The notes below the pieces were generated by a model. It worked only from the letters and a program-made list of their open reading frames with translations. It was not told the origin of the DNA and did no database searches. A stretch of DNA of 64,000 nucleotides from Pseudomonas hygromyciniae (lineage in GTDB: Bacteria > Pseudomonadota > Gammaproteobacteria > Pseudomonadales > Pseudomonadaceae), in NCBI RefSeq assembly GCF_016925675.1, contig NZ_CP070506.1, positions 5,020,501-5,084,500 of the forward strand. The letters run 5' to 3'. Positions 16,976 to 26,234 of the stretch are shown one piece after another (position 1 is the stretch's first letter; the number at the start of each line of letters is the position of its first letter). The position numbers and the translations under genes were made by a program.

Positions 16976-19834
16976 TTACACGGCCTCCACAAGAGCACGC
17001 ACTTGCGCAGGGGAACCCAGTGCCAGTGCTTGTTGCGCCAGGCTCCGGGCCTCGCTCAGACTGAATTCACGCACCCGCGCTTTCACTTCGGGAATGCTGC
17101 GGGCTGACACACTCAATTCATCCACACCCAGGCCGACCAGCACCGGCACTGCCAGCGGATCTGCCGCCAACTCACCGCACACCCCGACCCACTTGCCGTG
17201 GGCATGGGCCGCACGCACCGTGATGTCGATCAGTTGCAACACCGCCGGGTGCAGGCCGTCAGCCTGGGCCGACAAGGTTGGGTGTCCCCGGTCGATCGCC
17301 AATGTGTACTGGGTCAGGTCATTGGTACCGATGCTGAAAAAGTCCACTTCCTGGGCCAATACCGGCGCCAGCAACGCCGCCGAGGGCACTTCGATCATGA
17401 TCCCCAGTTGCAGGTCCGCCACCGGGATTTGCTCGCGCAAGCGCTCGGTCATGTCCCGGGCCTGGCGCCATTCATCGACGCTGCCGACCATGGGGAACAT
17501 GATGCGCAGCGGGCGACCGTCCGCCGAGCGCAACAGCGCGCGCAGTTGCGCTTCCATGATCTGTGGGCGTTGCAGGGTCAGGCGGATGCCCCGCACACCG
17601 AGAAACGGGTTTTCTTCCTTGGCAATCGGCCAATAAGGCAGCGGCTTGTCACCCCCCACATCCAAGGTACGCACCACCAGTGGCCGGCCAGCCAGGCCAT
17701 CGAGCACACGGCGGTATTCGGCCTCTTGGGTGGCTTCGTCCGGGGCCTGGGAATGGGCCATGAAAATCAGTTCGGTACGCAGCAGGCCAATACCCTCGGC
17801 GCCTTGCTCGACGGCGCCAGCCACGCCGGCGCTTTCGCCGATATTGGCGAACACTTCCACAGCATGCCCATCGCGGGTCAAAGCCGGTTCATGACGCTGT
17901 GCGGCAGCGGCCTGCAGCCGTTGCTCACGGGAGTCGCGCTCCTGGGTGGCGCGTTGCAAAGTGCTGGCATCGGCATCCACATGCAGGCGCCCGCGCTGGC
18001 CGTCGAGTAACAACGGCGTGCCCGAGGCCAGCAGCAACACCGCCGGCCCGGCGCCGACCAGCGCCGGGATCCCCAAGGCGCGGGCGACGATGGCGCTGTG
18101 GGCCGTAGCACCACCGCGCGCGGTGAGAATCCCCGCCACCCGTGCCGGGTCAAGGCGTGCCACATCCGACGGGCCGACTTCGTCCATCACCAGAATGTAG
18201 GGTTCGTCGGGTTCCTGCGGGGTTTGGACACCACACAGTTGCGCCAGCACCCGCCGGCCGATATCCCGCAGGTCGGCGGCGCGTTCGGCGAGCAACGCGT
18301 CCTGCAAGGACTCCTGCTGTTTGGCGGCGGCTTCGATCACGCTCATCCACGCCGCTTCGGCGCTTTCGCCTTGCTTGAGGCGGGTGTCGACTTCGTCGGT
18401 CAGTTCCGGGTCATCGAGCATTTCCTGGTGGGTGATGAAAATCTCGCGGATCGCCTTGGACGTGCTGCGCTCGATCAAGCCCTGAATATCGCCGCGTACA
18501 TCGCGCAATGCAGCGGATAAACGCTCGCGCTCGACGCTGGCCGACTCGCCGCGCAGTGGATAGTCAAACGGCTGCAACACCTGGATATGGGCCGGGCCGA
18601 TGGCAATTCCGGGCGCGGCGGCGATGGCCTGGATCAGGCTGCCGGAGGCTGGCGCGCTGAGCAGCGGCTCACTCTCGACCTCTTCAACCCGCGCACTGAC
18701 GGCCGGCAGCGGCTCGACCTCTTCGCCAAGGCCAGCTTGCACCGCCGCCGACAACGCCGGCAGAGCGTCGTTGGCAATGGCGGGCTCGGCAACAAATTCC
18801 AGGACCTGACCGCGCCGGGCGCCGAGGCTGAGCAGTTTGCTCAAGCTCTTGACCGACACGGCGCCGCCCTGCCCGTCCACGATCCGCACGCGGATTTCAC
18901 CGTCGAACTGCTTGGCGAGCTGCGCCAGGGCCTTGGCCGGCCGCGCATGCAGGCCGTGGGCATTGGCCAGGGCGATCCGTGCGCTGGGCCAGTCGGCGGG
19001 CAATTCGCCACCCAGCACTTCGAGGACCGCCCGGCTGCTGGTAGCACGCCCCAGTTCCTGGCCGCGCCCTTCAATCAGCAAGGCACACAGGCGCTCAAGC
19101 AATGCCTGGTGGGCTTCGCCGAGGCTGGCCAGGCAGAACAGGCCGCTCAATGGCTGGCCCAGGTAACGCATGGGTTTGTCTGGGGTGACGAAAGCCAGGC
19201 CCGGACGCTTGACCGTTTGCTCACTGTGCAACCACCACAGGCCATCACCCAGGGGCAATGCATCGACTTGCTGCAACACGGCGGCAAAGCCATTGCTCAC
19301 GCAATCGGCCTGACGCAGCAGGCGGGCGCCGCGCCATACCAGCTCTTCAAAATCGTCGGCGGACACGCCCAGGCCGATCATTTGTGCATCCAGCGCCAGC
19401 TCCTGGGGCGCGCCTTGCAGCAGTTTGAGCAGCGCATCAGCCGAAGCGGCGCGGCACAACGCCTGGCCCAGGTCGGTTTCACCGAGGGCGCGGGTCAGCA
19501 GCTGCAGCAGGCGCAGGTGTTCATCGGATTTGGCGGCGATGCCAATCGCCAGGTAGACGATCTGGCCATCGCCCCAATCCACACCCTCTGGAAATTGCAG
19601 CAGGCGCACTCCGGTGGCGAACACCTGGTCGCGGGTTTCGGGGGTGCCATGGGGGATCGCAATACCTTGGCCGAGGAAGGTCGAGCCTTGCGCTTCACGG
19701 GCTTGCAGGCCGCTCAGGTAGCCCTCGGCGACTAGGCCATCGGCCACCAGTTTTTCGGCGAGCAGTTGCAAGGCAGCAGACTTATCCACAGCCGTCTGGC
19801 CCATGGATATCTGCTCTACGGTGAGCTCAAGCAT
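16976..19834 (-). CDS. fruB: Fructose PTS multiphosphoryl transfer protein (EIIA-HPr-EI)
   Basis: A soluble 952-aa fusion that carries phosphate from PEP to FruA. The EIIA(Fru) domain is at residues 1-150 with phospho-His62 (AIPHGT), the HPr domain near 285-370 (NAHGLHARPAKALAQL), and EI from about 410 onward (GGATAHSAIVARALGIPALVG with the active His; LRTELIFMAHSQAPDE; IMIEVPSAALL). A self-contained EI/HPr fits pseudomonads, which use the sugar PTS only for fructose. AGGAG lies just before the ATG. Expression should be controlled from the divergent fruR intergenic region with the FruR operator at 19961-19972. Confidence 0.95.
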   Translation of the reverse strand: MLELTVEQISMGQTAVDKSAALQLLAEKLVADGLVAEGYLSGLQAREAQGSTFLGQGIAIPHGTPETRDQVFATGVRLLQFPEGVDWGDGQIVYLAIGIAAKSDEHLRLLQLLTRALGETDLGQALCRAASADALLKLLQGAPQELALDAQMIGLGVSADDFEELVWRGARLLRQADCVSNGFAAVLQQVDALPLGDGLWWLHSEQTVKRPGLAFVTPDKPMRYLGQPLSGLFCLASLGEAHQALLERLCALLIEGRGQELGRATSSRAVLEVLGGELPADWPSARIALANAHGLHARPAKALAQLAKQFDGEIRVRIVDGQGGAVSVKSLSKLLSLGARRGQVLEFVAEPAIANDALPALSAAVQAGLGEEVEPLPAVSARVEEVESEPLLSAPASGSLIQAIAAAPGIAIGPAHIQVLQPFDYPLRGESASVERERLSAALRDVRGDIQGLIERSTSKAIREIFITHQEMLDDPELTDEVDTRLKQGESAEAAWMSVIEAAAKQQESLQDALLAERAADLRDIGRRVLAQLCGVQTPQEPDEPYILVMDEVGPSDVARLDPARVAGILTARGGATAHSAIVARALGIPALVGAGPAVLLLASGTPLLLDGQRGRLHVDADASTLQRATQERDSREQRLQAAAAQRHEPALTRDGHAVEVFANIGESAGVAGAVEQGAEGIGLLRTELIFMAHSQAPDEATQEAEYRRVLDGLAGRPLVVRTLDVGGDKPLPYWPIAKEENPFLGVRGIRLTLQRPQIMEAQLRALLRSADGRPLRIMFPMVGSVDEWRQARDMTERLREQIPVADLQLGIMIEVPSAALLAPVLAQEVDFFSIGTNDLTQYTLAIDRGHPTLSAQADGLHPAVLQLIDITVRAAHAHGKWVGVCGELAADPLAVPVLVGLGVDELSVSARSIPEVKARVREFSLSEARSLAQQALALGSPAQVRALVEAV

Positions 19835-19960
19835 GCCTTTCTCCTAGTTAGTGCGGGGTGCGCACTAGGTATTGTTTTGATTAAACCGTGCAAAAATAAC
19901 TGACTGAGTGGTCAATTGGCAGTAGGTACTCAGTAGCGATCATCGTAAAAATACGCCTGC

Positions 19961-19972
19961 TGAAACGTTTAA
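19961..19972. promoter_or_regulatory. FruR (Cra) operator
   Basis: TGAAACGTTTAA is the exact reverse complement of TTAAACGTTTCA, the operator reported for P. putida Cra/FruR upstream of fruB (recalled from the literature). It lies in the fruB-fruR divergent spacer, 127 bp from the fruB start. Confidence 0.8.
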
Positions 19973-20117
19973 TCTAGAATTTATGGCAGATTACTGGGTA
20001 ATTCTGCATCCTTGAAGCACCACTCGGCGCTTGAGTTGCGACAATGGTCGCGTGCAGGAATCGGTTACGATTGGACAAAATGTCGGGGCAAGCTCTAAAA
20101 AACAAGGAAATCCCGGT

Positions 20118-21113
20118 TTGAAACTCAGTGATATTGCACGCTTAGCCGGTGTGTCCGTGACCACCGCCAGCTACGTCATCAATGGCAAGGCCGAACAGCA
20201 ACGGATCAGCAGCGCCACCGTCGAACGGGTGCGGGCGGTGGTCGAGGAGCACGGCTTTACTCCCAACCCCCAGGCCGCCGGGTTGCGCAGCCGGCACACG
20301 CGTACCTTGGGCTTTATCCTGCCAGACCTGGAAAACCCCAGTTACGCGCGGATTGCCAAGCTGTTGGAACAAGGCGCACGGGCCCGTGGCTATCAGTTAC
20401 TGATCGCCAGTTCCGACGATGATGCCAACAGCGAGCGCCAGTTGCTGCAACTGTTCCGCGCACGGCGTTGCGATGCACTGTTCGTCGCCAGTTGTCTGCC
20501 CGCCAGCGATGACAGTTATCGCGAGCTGCAAGCCAAGGGCCTGCCGGTAATTGCTATCGACCGGGTGATGGCGCCTGAACAGTTCTGCTCAGTGGTCAGC
20601 GATGACCGCCAGGCCTGCGAGCAATTGACCAGCAGCCTGCTGCAACCGCTACCCCGGCAGATCGTCTTGATGGGTGCCCGCCCCGAGCTGAGCATCAGTC
20701 AGGAGCGCGCGGCGGGTTTCCAGCAAGCACTGCACGACTTCAAGGGCGAAGTCCTGATCGAGCACGGCGAAGCCTTCAGCCGCGACTGCGGCCGCCAATT
20801 GATGGAAGAACTCCTGCAACGCCTGGGGCATTTACCCGATGCGTTGGTGACCACTTCCTACGTCCTGCTGCAAGGGGTGTTTGACGCACTGCATGACTTT
20901 CCGCTCAAGTCCCGGCCGTTGCGTCTGGGCACCTTTGGTGACACTCAGTTGCTGGACTTCCTGCCGCTGCCGGTCAACGCCATGGCCCAGCAACACGCGC
21001 TGATCGCCGATACGGCCCTGCGCCTGGCGCTCGCGGCAATTGAAGAGCAGCACTACCAGCCGGGTGTGCATGCCATCGGCCGGACTTTCAAGCAGCGGAT
21101 TCACGAGATATAG
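20118..21113 (+). CDS. fruR: LacI-family fructose operon repressor FruR/Cra
   Basis: A 331-aa DNA-binding repressor. The N-terminal helix-turn-helix KLSDIARLAGVSVTTASYVI is followed by the hinge and a periplasmic-binding-protein-like effector domain (LGFILPDLENPSYARIAKLLEQ). In P. putida the orthologue responds to fructose-1-phosphate and controls fruBKA. TTG at 20118 is chosen as start: AAGGAA lies eight bases upstream, and the product begins exactly at the family start MKLSDIARL. The frame is open further upstream to 20031, but this only adds unstructured residues. It is divergent from fruB and abuts the TatD gene, two bases downstream. Confidence 0.92.
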   Translation: MKLSDIARLAGVSVTTASYVINGKAEQQRISSATVERVRAVVEEHGFTPNPQAAGLRSRHTRTLGFILPDLENPSYARIAKLLEQGARARGYQLLIASSDDDANSERQLLQLFRARRCDALFVASCLPASDDSYRELQAKGLPVIAIDRVMAPEQFCSVVSDDRQACEQLTSSLLQPLPRQIVLMGARPELSISQERAAGFQQALHDFKGEVLIEHGEAFSRDCGRQLMEELLQRLGHLPDALVTTSYVLLQGVFDALHDFPLKSRPLRLGTFGDTQLLDFLPLPVNAMAQQHALIADTALRLALAAIEEQHYQPGVHAIGRTFKQRIHEI

Positions 21114-21115
21114 GC

Positions 21116-21919
21116 ATGGAGCTGGTCGACAGCCACACCCACCTCGACTTCGAGGACTTCGACGCAGATCGCGACGAGGTGCTCAAGCACAGCCGTCAGC
21201 TCGGCGTGCGGCGCATGGTGGTGTTGGGGGTGTACCAGCGTAATTGGCAACGGTTATGGGACCTGACCCAACAGGACCCGGACCTGTACGGGGCATTTGG
21301 CCTGCATCCGGTGTACCTGGATGAGCATCGCCCCACAGACCTGGTCGAACTGGGGGATTGGCTGACACGCCTCAAGGGGCATCGCCAGCTGTGCGCCGTC
21401 GGCGAGATCGGCCTGGATTACTTTCTCGAGCACCTGGACCGCGAGCGCCAGCAAGTACTGTTTGAAGCCCAGTTGCAGTTGGCTGTGGACTTCCAACTGC
21501 CAGCGCTGTTGCATGTACGGCGCAGCCATGCGGCCGTTATCGCCACCCTCAAGCGCATCCGCCTGCCCCGGGGCGGGATCATCCACGCCTTCGCCGGCAG
21601 CTGCGAAGAGGCCCGCGAATACATCAAGCTGGGGTTCAAGCTGGGCCTGGGCGGCGCGCCGACCTGGCCCCAGGCCTTGCGCATGCACAAGGTCATCGCT
21701 CAACTGCCGCTGGAGTCAGTGGTACTGGAAACCGACTCGCCGGATATGGCGCCCGCCATGTACCCCGGCCAACGCAACAGCCCGCAGCACCTGCCGGCAA
21801 TCTGCGATGCCCTGGCCGAACGGATGGGCATCAGCCCTTCAGCGTTGGCCGAAGCGAGCACCCGCAACGCCTGCGAACTGTTCAACTGGCCGCTCGATGA
21901 TGGGGTTGACCGCCTGTAG
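21116..21919 (+). CDS. TatD-family metal-dependent deoxyribonuclease
   Basis: A 267-aa TIM-barrel hydrolase. Metal ligands are visible: H7/H9 (DSHTHLDF), a glutamate in AVGEIGLDYF, H162-region (LLHVRR) and IIHAFAGS, and the aspartate in ETDSPDMAP. TatD enzymes are Mg-dependent 3'-5' exonucleases tied to DNA repair and turnover. The ATG follows the fruR stop by two bases, so it is probably cotranscribed with fruR. Its last 81 bases overlap, on the opposite strand, the 3' end of the zinc-ribbon membrane protein gene. Confidence 0.9.
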   Translation: MELVDSHTHLDFEDFDADRDEVLKHSRQLGVRRMVVLGVYQRNWQRLWDLTQQDPDLYGAFGLHPVYLDEHRPTDLVELGDWLTRLKGHRQLCAVGEIGLDYFLEHLDRERQQVLFEAQLQLAVDFQLPALLHVRRSHAAVIATLKRIRLPRGGIIHAFAGSCEEAREYIKLGFKLGLGGAPTWPQALRMHKVIAQLPLESVVLETDSPDMAPAMYPGQRNSPQHLPAICDALAERMGISPSALAEASTRNACELFNWPLDDGVDRL

Positions 21920-22279
21920 CATCAGGGTCATGCGATGCCGGTGGCGGGCGTGGCGCAGGGTCAGGAAATGAATCAGGATCGCCACCAGCGACACGTTCAA
22001 TTGCCCGATCTTGCTGATCAAGCCGACCCACTCAACCACCAAGGCCACCAGCAGAGCCACGCTGGTCAACACCAGCATGCTCGGGCGCAGCAACGCCAGG
22101 TTGTCCAGAGACTTCAACTGACGCAGTTGCTTGGGGCAATTGAGCTGCAGGACTTTGTGGCAATACGGACAATCAAAGGGCTCGTCCAGAGCAATGGCGT
22201 TGAGCTGCCAGGGTTTGAGTGCAAAGGTGATGTCGCAATGGGCGCAATGCCCTTTCACGCCTGCGGCTGTCTCGGTCAT
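21839..22279 (-). CDS. Zinc-ribbon membrane protein, function unknown
   Basis: A 146-aa protein with an N-terminal zinc ribbon (CAHC at residues ~12-15 and CPYCHKVLQLNC) followed by two hydrophobic segments (LVLTSVALLVALVVEWVGL and LVAILIHFLTL) and a basic, polar tail. The start at 22279 follows GGGAGG and excludes a longer frame to 22381 that lacks a ribosome binding site. The gene is convergent with, and overlaps by 81 bp, the TatD gene. No function is known to me; the ribbon may hold zinc at the cytoplasmic face. Confidence 0.75.
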   Translation of the reverse strand: MTETAAGVKGHCAHCDITFALKPWQLNAIALDEPFDCPYCHKVLQLNCPKQLRQLKSLDNLALLRPSMLVLTSVALLVALVVEWVGLISKIGQLNVSLVAILIHFLTLRHARHRHRMTLMLQAVNPIIERPVEQFAGVAGARFGQR

Positions 22280-22408
22280 GGTCCTGCCTCCCGGGAGCGC
22301 TGGATGGGGTGTGAAACAAATTCTCACCCAATCTCGCTGCGAAAGAAGCTCACACGGAAAAACAGGACATAGACCACGCACCCAACAGATAAAGCCTACC
22401 GCCCAGTC

Positions 22409-24439
22409 TTACACGCGAAATGCACCGATCAGCTTTTTCAGCTCAATCACCTGCAAGGACAATTGCCGGCTGGCCTCTTCGGTCTGGTGCGCGCCTTGGG
22501 CTGCGTGCTCGCCAGCCCGATTGATCTCGACAATATTCTGGTCAATGTCGTGGGCCACTGCCGTCTGTTGCTCCACCGCCGCAGCGATTTGCTGGTTCTG
22601 ATCGACGATCATGCCTACCGCGCCCAGGATGTTTTCCAGGGCCAGTTGGACTTTTTCCGACTGGCCGACCGTGCCGCTAGCCATTTTATGGCTACTGCCC
22701 ATGGCCTTCACGGCCGCACCGACACCTTGGTGCAGCTTGGCGATCATTTGCTCGATTTCTTCGGTGGAGTGCTGGGTGCGCCGGGCCAGGGTGCGCACCT
22801 CATCGGCCACCACGGCAAACCCACGCCCTTGCTCACCCGCCCGCGCTGCCTCGATGGCCGCGTTCAACGCCAGCAGATTGGTTTGTTCGGCAATGCTCTT
22901 GATCACCTCCAACACACTGCTGATGGATTGGCTGTCGATGGCCAATTGATTGATCACCAGCACTGACTGGTCGATCTCCGACGCCAGTTGCGCGATGCTG
23001 CCCTGCTGGGATTGCACCAGGCCACGCCCGCTAAGGGTTTCATCGTTGACGCTGTGGGCGCTGCTGACAGCCGCCGCCGCACTGCGCGCCACTTCGTGGG
23101 CGGTCGCCGACATCTGGTTCATGGCCGTCGCCACCTGTTCGATCTGGCTGCGCTGGCCCGACACCGCCTGGTTGCTGCGCGCCGAAACCGATTCCACTTG
23201 CCCGGCCTGATGCTCGACTTCATGGACGGTCTGCCCCACCCGTTCAATCAAGTCATGGATTTTTGCCACGGTGCCATTGAACACCTCGCCCAACTCACCC
23301 AGCTCATCGCGGCTCTGGGACTTGAAACTAACGGTCATGTCCCCTGCGGCGACCTTATCCATCATCGCGCCCAAGCGGCGCAGGGTGGTGCGGGTCGATG
23401 CGTAGAAGCCGCCGTACAGATAGAAGATCAACAGGAACACCGCCGCCAGCGCCGCGACCAGCAACACCATGTGCGTGCGGTTCTGTGCCAGGCGTTGTTG
23501 CAATTGCTGGTCGAGGAAGGACAGGGTCGCATCGTCCAACTGGTAGGTCTTGGCCATCAAGGCCGTCACTTGATCATAGAAAGCCTGCCACGGCGCCTCC
23601 AGCGTCTCGGCCATCACCACCTGTTCCTCAAACAGTTCGCTGCCCTGCTTGAGGCTGGCGTGGCTGGCTTGGGCCAAGGTATCCAACGCGCCATGGACGG
23701 CCTTGCTGGAACCCATGGCGTCCTGCACTTTCAAGCCGTATTCCGCCTGGAGTTTTTCCAACTGCTGCAGCAGTTCATCAAAGCGCGTGCTGGACGATGA
23801 GTTGAGAAAGCCCTGGCCCAGGGAGTACGCGCCCATGGCCCGGCCCTCGCCCAAGGTCTGGGTGACTTGCGGGGTGACGCTGGTCACCAGCTCGCTGAGT
23901 TGGCGCACATCACCCTGCACATCACGGCTCAACCCCGACTGGCTGGCTATGATCTGGCTGAACATCTGCGCCTTATTGAGCAACTTGCCAATCAGCGCAC
24001 TTTTGCTCAGCAACGAAGATTCGCTTTGCTGGGCCTTGAAGGCTGCGATCATCTCGTCGCGCTTGCCCTCGAACACCGCGACCTGCTCGGGATCGGCCGT
24101 CATCGCCTGGAAGCCTTGCAGGCGTTCAAGGACACGCTGTTCCAATGCGCTGATCTGGCTTTCGATATCGCCCGCCTTGCCTGCCTGGCCGAGGGTGGCG
24201 TTGATTTGCACCTGATTGTTCAAGGTTTCCAGGTCGCGGCGCAGGATCAGGCTGCTGCCCAGTAGGTCCAGACTCTGCAACTCAACCTGCGTGCCCTGGA
24301 ACTCAAGCCAGGAATCCCGGACCAGGTAATAGTTGGTCACCAGCATCGGCAGGAAAAACAACACACTGATCAGGCTGAACTTCATGCCGAAGCTCAGGCG
24401 ATTCATCAACGCGATGGCGGGATAGAGCAAGCTCTTCAC
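22409..24439 (-). CDS. Methyl-accepting chemotaxis protein
   Basis: A 676-aa transmembrane chemoreceptor. TM1 spans about residues 18-40, a helical periplasmic sensor of about 280 residues follows, TM2 is [19 protein letters not shown] near 325-345, then a HAMP domain and a long cytoplasmic signalling coiled coil with the hairpin tip [36 protein letters not shown]. The large all-helical sensor resembles the HBM type (McpS-like), so organic acids or polyamines are possible ligands; this is a guess from size and helicity. The start is GTG with GGGAG seven bases upstream. No terminal CheR-tethering pentapeptide is obvious. Confidence 0.92.
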   Translation of the reverse strand: MKSLLYPAIALMNRLSFGMKFSLISVLFFLPMLVTNYYLVRDSWLEFQGTQVELQSLDLLGSSLILRRDLETLNNQVQINATLGQAGKAGDIESQISALEQRVLERLQGFQAMTADPEQVAVFEGKRDEMIAAFKAQQSESSLLSKSALIGKLLNKAQMFSQIIASQSGLSRDVQGDVRQLSELVTSVTPQVTQTLGEGRAMGAYSLGQGFLNSSSSTRFDELLQQLEKLQAEYGLKVQDAMGSSKAVHGALDTLAQASHASLKQGSELFEEQVVMAETLEAPWQAFYDQVTALMAKTYQLDDATLSFLDQQLQQRLAQNRTHMVLLVAALAAVFLLIFYLYGGFYASTRTTLRRLGAMMDKVAAGDMTVSFKSQSRDELGELGEVFNGTVAKIHDLIERVGQTVHEVEHQAGQVESVSARSNQAVSGQRSQIEQVATAMNQMSATAHEVARSAAAAVSSAHSVNDETLSGRGLVQSQQGSIAQLASEIDQSVLVINQLAIDSQSISSVLEVIKSIAEQTNLLALNAAIEAARAGEQGRGFAVVADEVRTLARRTQHSTEEIEQMIAKLHQGVGAAVKAMGSSHKMASGTVGQSEKVQLALENILGAVGMIVDQNQQIAAAVEQQTAVAHDIDQNIVEINRAGEHAAQGAHQTEEASRQLSLQVIELKKLIGAFRV

Positions 24440-24775
24440 AGATGAACTCCCTTTTCTTTTATTTTTATTGAAGGCGCAGGGCAGCGGCAGAAAGCCACTA
24501 TTGGGCGCGCTGTCTGTATAGCTTAAATCGGCGGGGAGTTTTGTAACTTAAGGTTAACGCGATCGGCGGAGCTTAGCGGCCAACCGATTTTTTGAAGCCA
24601 CAACAGATTCTCTGTGGGAGCGGGCTTGCCCTAATTGCCAGTCAGTTAAGCGGTCATCGCCTTCTGTAGGAGCGAGCTTGCTCGCGAAAAACGTCAACGA
24701 TAACGCGTGCTTACTGAATGAACGCGGCGCCTGTAAGTTTTTCGCGAGCAAGCTCGCTCCTACAAAGGGCGCTTT
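24440..24775. other. 336-bp intergenic region with REP elements
   Basis: Lies between ampE and the chemoreceptor gene. It has no coding potential beyond short chance frames. It holds the chemoreceptor upstream region (24440-24600), a lone REP arm GTGGGAGCGGGCTTGCC at 24613-24630 and a complete REPIN at 24665-24764. Confidence 0.7.
24665..24764. repeat. REPIN, GTAGGAGCGAGCTTGC type
   Basis: Arms TGTAGGAGCGAGCTTGCTCG and its complement. The centre includes CAACGATAACGCGT, the inverse of the central string in the REPINs at 3258-3359 and 63894-63993. It ends 12 bp from the ampE stop. Confidence 0.9.
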
Positions 24776-25612
24776 TCAGGGCAAAACAGTCCAGATCGCA
24801 AACCCGGCATACCACAACACCGCAGCGCGCAGCAGCAGCTCCCACAACCGATCCAGGCTGTTGATGCCTTCGGCACCAACCACCGGCGCCGGAATCTCGC
24901 CGGCCACCAGGCCAACCTTTTCCACCAGTTGCGCGGCACTGATATCCCAGCTCAGCAGCTCATGCAGCATCACCCGACTGACCGCGACAAAGTTGCCCAC
25001 CAAAGCAAAACTCGCCGCCAGCAACCGCACCGGCAACCAGTCGAACGCATGGCGCAATTGCCCGGCACGCTCGGCCACCAATGGGTTCTGACTGTGTTCA
25101 CTGGCCAGCGCCAGCAAGCGGTAGGCCAGGGCCACCACCGGACCGAGGAGGAAGTACCAGAAAATCACCGCGAAAAAGCTCTGGTAGGCCTGCCACAGCA
25201 AATGGCCCTGGACCCGCTCCAGCAGTTGCTCGCCGCTGTCGGCGCCAATCGCCAGGTCGCGCTCGGCAACATGTTCAGCCGCTTGCAGGTCGCCCCGGCG
25301 CCAGGCATCGCGAAACGGCCCCAGTTGGCCGAGCAGATCACCGCGGCCCAGACTGTAGATCACCACCAGCAGGTGCACCGGCAGCGCCAGCAAGCCATAG
25401 GCCACCGGCTCCAGGACCAGCAACAACAGCCCCAGTAGCGCCACCGGCAGCAACACCAGCAGCGCCAGGATCAACCAAGGCTGTTTACCCAGCCGAGCGC
25501 TCGACTCAAGCCGGGCCAGTTCGCGCAGCCAGCCGCCATCGCGCTGCACCCGCTGACGCAAGGCCGAGAACTTCTCGATCCATACCGCCAGCACCAACAC
25601 CAGGAAACTCAT
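24776..25612 (-). CDS. ampE: AmpE, regulatory membrane protein of beta-lactamase induction locus
   Basis: A 278-aa inner-membrane protein of the AmpE/CobD-like family with several hydrophobic spans (LVLLPVALLGLLLLVLEPVAYG, FFAVIFWYFLLGPVVALAYRLL). It has the standard start MSFLVLVLAVWIEKFS. It overlaps ampD by four bases (ATGA), the classic ampDE operon. In enterobacteria and P. aeruginosa AmpE accompanies AmpD, but its biochemical role is unresolved. An upstream in-frame extension was rejected because it would overlap ampD deeply. Confidence 0.92.
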   Translation of the reverse strand: MSFLVLVLAVWIEKFSALRQRVQRDGGWLRELARLESSARLGKQPWLILALLVLLPVALLGLLLLVLEPVAYGLLALPVHLLVVIYSLGRGDLLGQLGPFRDAWRRGDLQAAEHVAERDLAIGADSGEQLLERVQGHLLWQAYQSFFAVIFWYFLLGPVVALAYRLLALASEHSQNPLVAERAGQLRHAFDWLPVRLLAASFALVGNFVAVSRVMLHELLSWDISAAQLVEKVGLVAGEIPAPVVGAEGINSLDRLWELLLRAAVLWYAGFAIWTVLP

Positions 25613-26172
25613 TGTGCATGTCCTCCATCCTGCAAGGCGCCACGAAAACGCGCCCAATCAAAAGCCGGTCCAGGATCGGTCTTGCGTCCTGGGGCGATGT
25701 CACTATGACCGCAAATGCGCTGAAGCGTGATGCCCGGGTAAGCGGCCAGCAATTGGCGGCTCAGGTCGATCAAGGATTGGTACTGGGCATCGGTAAAGGG
25801 CTGGTCATCGGTCCCTTCCAGCTCGATTCCCAGGGAAAAGTCATTGCAGGTTTCGCGCCCCTCGAAACAGGAGACGCCCGCGTGCCAGGCTCGGTCCTGA
25901 CAGGAAACAAATTGCGTCACCGCACCATCACGCTCAATCAGAAAATGCGCGGATACCCGTAGGTCAACTATGCCTGCAAAGTAGGGATGTTCCGTGACAT
26001 CCAGTCGATTCTGGAAAAACTCCTGCACTTTGCCCGTGGCGAACTGGGCCGGTGGCAAGCTGATGTTATGCACCACCAACAGGGAAATCTCGCCGCCTGG
26101 GCGTTCATTGAAGTTGGGCGACGGGCAATGGGCAATGCCCTGGCACCAACCGCTGGCGGGGTCCAACTGCAT
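25609..26172 (-). CDS. ampD: N-acetyl-anhydromuramyl-L-alanine amidase AmpD
   Basis: A cytoplasmic zinc amidase (187 aa) that cleaves peptides from 1,6-anhydroMurNAc during wall recycling and so keeps the AmpR/AmpC response low. The ligand pattern is complete: H35 (VVHNIS), the HAGVSC loop, E in SLGIELEG, and GHSDIAPGRKTDPG supplying the second His and Asp. AAGGA lies before the ATG. It forms an operon with ampE. Confidence 0.95.
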   Translation of the reverse strand: MQLDPASGWCQGIAHCPSPNFNERPGGEISLLVVHNISLPPAQFATGKVQEFFQNRLDVTEHPYFAGIVDLRVSAHFLIERDGAVTQFVSCQDRAWHAGVSCFEGRETCNDFSLGIELEGTDDQPFTDAQYQSLIDLSRQLLAAYPGITLQRICGHSDIAPGRKTDPGPAFDWARFRGALQDGGHAQ

Positions 26173-26234
26173 ACAGGTTCCTTGCGCAAGACTTAGGAGC
26201 GCTCAGTATGCCGTGATCGGCCTGGTGGTTGCGA

